Of a stretch of DNA of 64,000 nucleotides, positions 60,239 through 64,000 are shown piece by piece. The translations under genes and the position numbers were made by a program. The notes below the pieces were generated by a model. The model did no database searches and was not told the DNA's origin. It saw only the letters and a program-made list of their open reading frames with translations. This DNA comes from Bacteroides fragilis (GTDB taxonomy: Bacteria > Bacillota > Clostridia > Lachnospirales > Lachnospiraceae): the NCBI GenBank assembly GCA_023664485.1, contig JAMPFK010000005.1, positions 55,638 to 119,637 of the forward strand. The letters are read 5' to 3'. The first letter of the stretch is position 1. Each line of letters starts with the position of its first letter.

Positions 60239-61360
60239 ATGAACAGGGAAAACATGGCTTATGCAAAAATTGAGGAGGCTGCCGCGCAGTTTGCCGCTGA
60301 AGGAACGCTGGCGGAACAGCGCCACTATGGAAACGGCCATATCAACGATACCTTTCTGCTTGTTTATGAAATGCCGGGTGGAGCGAAAAAACAGTATATT
60401 TTACAGAGAATGAATCATGATATTTTCAAGAGGCCGCGGCAGCTTATGGAAAATATCGTCAATGTAACGGAATACCTGCGCGAACGCATTCTCTCGCAGG
60501 GAGGAGAGCCGGAGAGAGAGACCCTGAACGTCATCAAAACGCATGACGGTGAGAATTATTATCGGGACGACGGCGGGAATTACTGGAGAATGTTCTTATT
60601 TATAGAGCGGACAATCTGCCTGGAAAAGGTGGAGAGCGCGAAGGATTTCTATGACAGCGCGGTAGCGTTCGGCAATTTTCAACGAATGCTTGCGGATTAT
60701 CCGGCAGAGAAGCTGCATGAGACGATTCCGAATTTTCACAATACGCCGTCCCGTTTTCTTGATTTCCAGAAGGCGGTGAAAGAAGATAAAATGGGCAGGG
60801 CCGCATCCGTAAAAGAGGAGATCGCTTTCGCGTTGGCAAGAGAAAAAGACACTTCTATCCTGACAACGCTTCTTGCCGATGGAAAGCTGCCGCTCCGTGT
60901 GACGCATAACGATACGAAACTGAACAATATTCTGTTCGACGCGGAGAGCAGGAAGGCATTGTGTATTATCGATCTGGACACCGTCATGCCCGGCCTTTCG
61001 CATTATGATTTCGGCGATTCCATCCGCTTTGGCGCATGTACGGGCGAAGAGGATGAAAAAGATCTGAGCAGGATAGAGCTGGATCTGTCCCTGTATGAGG
61101 TTTTTACGAAAGGATATCTGGAAGGCTGCGGCGGCAGGCTGACCGATAAGGAAATCGAGATGCTTCCCATGGGGGCGAAGCTGATGACCTATGAATGCGG
61201 CATCCGTTTTTTGGCGGATTATCTGGAAGGGGATGTTTATTTTAAGGTTCACAGAGACGGCCATAATCTGGATCGGGCGAGAACGCAGTTCAGGCTGGTG
61301 GCGGATATGGAAGCGAAATGGGACGAAATGCAGGCGATCGTGGAGAAATATAAGAATTGA
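60239..61360 (+). CDS. nahK: N-acetylhexosamine 1-kinase
   Basis: 373 residues with GAGGAGGG before ATG 60239. It belongs to the aminoglycoside-phosphotransferase-like kinases: the N-lobe HYGNGHINDTFLLVYE, the catalytic loop LRVTHNDTKLNNILFD (His-Asn-Asp, about residue 220) and the metal-binding CIIDLDTVMPG with downstream HYDFGDSIRFG. It phosphorylates GlcNAc or GalNAc released by LnpA at C1, feeding UDP-sugar metabolism; galT and galE, which complete the pathway in bifidobacteria, are not in the window. A terminator follows. Confidence 0.88.
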   Translation: MNRENMAYAKIEEAAAQFAAEGTLAEQRHYGNGHINDTFLLVYEMPGGAKKQYILQRMNHDIFKRPRQLMENIVNVTEYLRERILSQGGEPERETLNVIKTHDGENYYRDDGGNYWRMFLFIERTICLEKVESAKDFYDSAVAFGNFQRMLADYPAEKLHETIPNFHNTPSRFLDFQKAVKEDKMGRAASVKEEIAFALAREKDTSILTTLLADGKLPLRVTHNDTKLNNILFDAESRKALCIIDLDTVMPGLSHYDFGDSIRFGACTGEEDEKDLSRIELDLSLYEVFTKGYLEGCGGRLTDKEIEMLPMGAKLMTYECGIRFLADYLEGDVYFKVHRDGHNLDRARTQFRLVADMEAKWDEMQAIVEKYKN

Positions 61361-61428
61361 CGCGATGGCTGAAAAGAAGGAATTCCAGGAATGGGTGATT
61401 TCTTTTTCGGATGCCTGGAAAACAGGGA

Positions 61429-61471
61429 GCACAATCATCAGATCTCGCAGGTCTGTTAATTGTGCTTTTTT
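61429..61471 (+). terminator. Terminator after nahK
   Basis: GCACAAT (61429-61435) pairs with ATTGTGC (61459-61465), then six T residues. Confidence 0.7.
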
Positions 61472-61516
61472 GTGCTTCTGTTTAAGATTCAATTTTTACA
61501 TCATTTCCATTATTTC

Positions 61517-61619
61517 TATAGTAAACGACATAACAAATTGCTCTTTCCGGCTCTTGCAAAAGCCATATAGGTAAGCTTTTACAAGTCCCAAAAGGCAATT
61601 TCTAATGTCGTTAGCTATA
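61517..61619. mobile_element. 103-base MITE-like element, copy B
   Basis: Terminal repeats TATAGTAAACGACAT (61517-61531) and ATGTCGTTAGCTATA (61605-61619). In reverse orientation it matches copy A (10392-10494) at about 86 of 103 positions, with the first 24 bases identical. It has no coding frame. Confidence 0.75.
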
Positions 61620-61679
61620 AAAATGTAATATTCATATCTTATCCGAAATTGCGATAACGGAAAACCTATTTAAAAAGTA

Positions 61680-61708
61680 TTGACTTTTGCTGTATGCAAT
61701 GGTAAAAT
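61680..61708 (+). promoter_or_regulatory. Promoter of tRNA-Leu
   Basis: TTGACT (61680-61685), 17-base spacer and TAAAAT (61703-61708), 22 bases before the tRNA. Confidence 0.75.
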
Positions 61709-61730
61709 AAAATCTATCTTGTGAACGTAA

Positions 61731-61814
61731 GCGGAAGTGTCGGAACTGGCAGACGAGCAAGACTAAGGATCTTGTGACCGTTAGGTCGTGTGGGTTCAAG
61801 TCCCATCTTCCGCA
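61731..61814 (+). tRNA. tRNA-Leu (AAG)
   Basis: A class II tRNA of 84 bases: acceptor arms GCGGAAG/CTTCCGC, anticodon stem CAAGA/TCTTG around loop CTAAGGA with anticodon AAG, a long variable arm GACC-GTTA-GGTC and T-arm with GGTTCAAGT. Discriminator A; no CCA is encoded. Confidence 0.9.
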
Positions 61815-61829
61815 TTGAGTTTAAGAGTG

Positions 61830-61868
61830 AGGAAACCGGGAAAATATCTGGATTTCCTTATTTTTTTT
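61830..61868 (+). terminator. Terminator after tRNA-Leu
   Basis: AGGAAA (61830-61835) pairs with TTTCCT (61853-61858), followed by TA and eight T residues. Confidence 0.75.
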
Positions 61869-61870
61869 GA

Positions 61871-62128
61871 GAAGGGGGTGCCTGTGTGGATACCTGTTCC
61901 ACATCAGGAATTTGTGCTGAAAGAAATGCGTTTTTTAACATGATAACAAATGGAGAACAGGAAATAAAAAAGGTGCTTGCCATTATGCCAAATGGAAAAT
62001 CTGGCGCTTGTCGGGAATTGATGGTTCAGCTCATGCCCAATAATTATCAGGAAATTGAAATTCTGATGGATTTTGAAACAGAAGAAATCATTACTTCTGG
62101 TGAACTTACTCCCAAGTGGTGGATATAA
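61871..62128 (+). pseudogene. Remnant of a cytidine/blasticidin-S-deaminase-like gene
   Basis: A stop (61868-61870) directly precedes the reading frame, which opens without ATG and reads GACVDTCSTSGICAERNAFFN, the zinc-site CAE motif of cytidine-deaminase-fold proteins. The second zinc motif, PCGAC in intact relatives, is reduced to KSGACREL, so one zinc-binding cysteine is gone, apparently with a few codons. The N-terminal half is missing. The rest (LMVQLMPNNYQEIEILMDFETEEIITSGELTPKWWI) is well preserved. It is therefore read as a decayed gene; comparison with intact relatives is from memory. Confidence 0.65.
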
Positions 62129-62143
62129 ATAAATTTACTTGCC

Positions 62144-62815
62144 TTAAGGAGTCAACCATAATGCTTCCTTCAACATAAAATACACTTCCCTTACACTGTT
62201 AAATGCCGAAAAAACATAATTTAAAATTTCTCTCTCATAAAAAACAGCATTGAGATTTTCTTCATGTATACAAGAAATTCTTTTGCGCTCCAGCCATTCT
62301 TGTAAAATAATGTCCTCTTTCTGATAACATGCTTTTTTATATTTTTCTCCATGAATGTCTAATAATCCTGCTTTGTTAAAATCTTCAATTACTTTTTTTG
62401 CATAGTGCTTATTATCCAATATGTATTCTCGGATTTTATTCATTCCGTTTGCATTCGAATTATAGATATTCAACCCATATTTATATCCGTCTAAAGATGC
62501 ATCGAAAAAGAATCCTAATGCATTTTTCTTATTCGTGTTATACAATTTGAATCGTATGTAAAAATATTCCTTTATAGGTGTTCCGCAGCAAAAGCGTGCG
62601 TCGTTATATGCCGACGAAACACATCTCCTTTTGCTGCTCAATAAATCTCTGTCAACACTATTAAAATAGTTATACAATTCAAAATATAATTCATCTAAAG
62701 GAATTTTCACACCTTCAAGATATAGTTGTTCATTATCCTGATACATCTTCTTACAATTTTCCTTACGAATCAACTTATAATACATTATGGTTGATTCATT
62801 AAATCCCTGAAACAT
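62144..62815 (-). CDS. DUF2461-like protein
   Basis: 223 residues. It opens MFQGFNESTIMYYKLIRKENCKKMYQDNEQLYLEGVKIPLDEL, with SAYNDARFCCGTPIKEYFYIRFKL, patterns that resemble DUF2461 (from memory). There is no signal peptide. The gene is much richer in A and T than the window core. It is on the minus strand behind the degraded peptidase gene and may belong to the same former operon. Function of the family is unknown. It appears intact. Confidence 0.6.
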   Translation of the reverse strand: MFQGFNESTIMYYKLIRKENCKKMYQDNEQLYLEGVKIPLDELYFELYNYFNSVDRDLLSSKRRCVSSAYNDARFCCGTPIKEYFYIRFKLYNTNKKNALGFFFDASLDGYKYGLNIYNSNANGMNKIREYILDNKHYAKKVIEDFNKAGLLDIHGEKYKKACYQKEDIILQEWLERKRISCIHEENLNAVFYEREILNYVFSAFNSVREVYFMLKEALWLTP

Positions 62816-62827
62816 TTTATCCTCTTT

Positions 62828-63263
62828 CTATTCACCAATTATTTCCATACCATTTGGGAAATCCCGTATTACAAGCGCACATGTATTTGTAAGTTTTACA
62901 TTGCTTTTTAGCGGATGGATATACCAGCTTGCCCCGTTTTTCTCCCGTTGCACAATGAACATCTGATTTTGTATCTGTTAATCCCAAATTATTGGGAAAA
63001 ATAAGACTTCCGGCACTTACACCTATTACCAGTCCATTGTTATTGATATGCTCCGTCAAAGACTTACGAAACCCCGTAGCATTGATTCGTTCAAGCAAAT
63101 AATGTGTATTTCCGCCGCACAAATCTTCTATTGCATATGCATCTATTGCCGCCGTGGGAATAAATAACTCTTTTGATGGAAGGCATATCTTTACCTGCCA
63201 TATCTGCAAGCACTCTTTGATTTCTTCAGTTTCCCACCCCGCTGATGTTAATAATACTTTCCT
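62828..63263 (-). pseudogene. Peptidase S51 (dipeptidase E-like) pseudogene
   Basis: From about 63263 the minus strand reads KVLLTSAGWETEEIKE, LFIPTAAIDAYAIE, then CGGNTHYLLERI and the nucleophile motif VIGVSAGSLIFPN, the order of an S51 peptidase. Three lesions are visible. AGGAGG (rc of about 63266-63271) is followed by AACAGG where a start codon should stand. About 50 residues are missing between AIE and CGGN (near 63120-63130). A four-base duplication GGATGGAT (62913-62920) shifts the frame; in the other frame the tail reads KSNVKLTNTCALVIRDFPNG and stops at 62828. It is non-functional. It directly follows the XRE gene, so it was once its operon partner. Confidence 0.8.
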
Positions 63264-63270
63264 GTTCCTC

Positions 63271-63888
63271 CTATTCTGACCAGTTCATCTGCTCACTGGC
63301 AATACCTGATTTCCTGCACTCATTGCATACATATTCTTTTTCAGTCTGATTTCCAATCTGATATTTTAAAATCTTATCTTTAAACACAATATATTTTTTA
63401 TTATTTGCCTTAAAATCAACAAACCAATTCTCACCTGTATCAGAGGCGGAGCGCATAACTTTTGAAATTTGTTCTGGAAAATCTTTTATATCGCTTGTAA
63501 AAAACAACGCTGTCCAATATTTGGGTTTCCCACCGGTATTCCACAACTCAATTTTATGAATATTCAGGCAGTCAATGATACTGTCGTCTACTATGCTTTC
63601 TTTGATCAATACGCCTTCATATAATTCCTGTTTCTTTTTTTGAACTGCGTTACTGCCGCAGCTGTGAATATTCTTCACCTCATTTAATTTCAATTCATCT
63701 TTTAACAGAATATCCATAGATACCCGAAAGGTATCACCCAGTATCAATAGTTTTTCTGTCTCCGGTAACGCAATGTCGGCTTCCCATTTAGATATGGATT
63801 GTCTGCTGACATTACATATTGCTGCAAGTTCTTCCTGAGTCATTCCGTTTGCTTTTCTTAGTTCTATAATTTTTTCTGATAATTTCAT
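63271..63888 (-). CDS. XRE-family transcriptional regulator
   Basis: 205 residues from ATG 63888, seven bases after GGAGG; the ATG at 63894 is too close. The HTH is MKLSEKIIELRKANGMTQEELAAICNVSRQSISKWEADIALPETEKLLILGD (residues about 1-52), a standard XRE domain. The C-terminal 150 residues are unlike known sensor domains; they include CLNIHKIELWNTGGKPKYWTALFF and a CNEC near the end. It lies immediately before the broken peptidase gene and may have regulated that operon. A GCAAC/GTTGC inverted repeat lies upstream (63963-63977). Confidence 0.8.
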   Translation of the reverse strand: MKLSEKIIELRKANGMTQEELAAICNVSRQSISKWEADIALPETEKLLILGDTFRVSMDILLKDELKLNEVKNIHSCGSNAVQKKKQELYEGVLIKESIVDDSIIDCLNIHKIELWNTGGKPKYWTALFFTSDIKDFPEQISKVMRSASDTGENWFVDFKANNKKYIVFKDKILKYQIGNQTEKEYVCNECRKSGIASEQMNWSE

Positions 63889-63962
63889 TGTCATGCCTCC
63901 CTTACTAATTGTATTATACAGAATAACAATGCTATTTACCACCAACATGAAAGTTCTTTTTG

Positions 63963-63977
63963 GCAACCTTTAGTTGC
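63963..63977. promoter_or_regulatory. Inverted repeat upstream of the XRE gene
   Basis: GCAAC (63963-63967) and GTTGC (63973-63977) with a 5-base spacer, about 75 bases before the XRE start. It could be an operator. A TATAAT-like element is present between it and the gene. Confidence 0.35.
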
Positions 63978-64000
63978 GAATAAAGAATTTTGTTCAATCT

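Larger units (their letters stand above)
61361..61730. other. nahK to tRNA-Leu intergenic region
   Basis: 370 bases with no gene. They hold the nahK terminator (61429-61471), the second 103-base element (61517-61619) and the tRNA promoter (61680-61708). Confidence 0.6.

Overview
The window looks like chromosome from a Gram-positive gut anaerobe of the Lachnospiraceae (Clostridia). The evidence is roughly even base composition, AGGAGG-type ribosome sites, TTGACA/TATAAT promoters with 17-base spacers, a ClpC-type ATPase, Lachnospiraceae-type small membrane proteins and many carbohydrate loci. No rRNA, CRISPR array, integrase, transposase or phage gene is visible. All family calls come from reading motifs; no database search was run.

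Layout. 1-4.4 kb: end of a chemoreceptor, an Hpt protein, lipoproteins and a YdcF-like protein. 4.4-7.6 kb: a Nudix-like protein, pyrF, pyrE and two small membrane proteins. 7.6-13.5 kb: an M29-like peptidase, then purE-purM-purN-purD. 13.6-25.2 kb: zinc-ribbon protein, SH3b membrane protein, gntR-clpC, radA, an LCP protein and a heterodimeric ABC exporter. 25.2-28.9 kb: tRNA-Trp, then a two-gene unit of a single-pass membrane protein and an NB-ARC/TPR (STAND) NTPase, the best candidate for an undescribed defence or signalling system. 29-36.5 kb: a galactan or galacto-oligosaccharide locus (GH42, LacI regulator, an unknown 619-residue protein, a zinc ribbon, GH53) tied together by two identical 18-base operators. 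36.5-43.7 kb: a second LacI regulator, a binding-protein ABC importer and a GH13 lipoprotein. 44-53 kb: an OFA-type MFS carrier, a large cyclic-nucleotide-binding-domain protein, a TetR regulator and purL. 53-61.4 kb: an AraC-regulated locus for galacto-N-biose/lacto-N-biose from mucin or milk glycans (importer, GH112 phosphorylase, N-acetylhexosamine kinase). 61.4-64 kb: tRNA-Leu(AAG), then an AT-rich decaying region with two pseudogenes, a DUF2461-like gene and an XRE regulator.

How the parts work together. Purine and pyrimidine synthesis genes form the housekeeping backbone. Three sugar loci, each with its own regulator, import and cut galactosides, alpha-glucan-like oligosaccharides and host-glycan disaccharides. 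Repeated palindromic elements lie between genes: two 103-base copies of one terminal-inverted-repeat element, one of which supplies the purE stop codon; a 147-base element with perfect 22-base arms; a 104-base nested palindrome before the GH13 gene; and a 22-base-period palindromic tandem repeat before purE.
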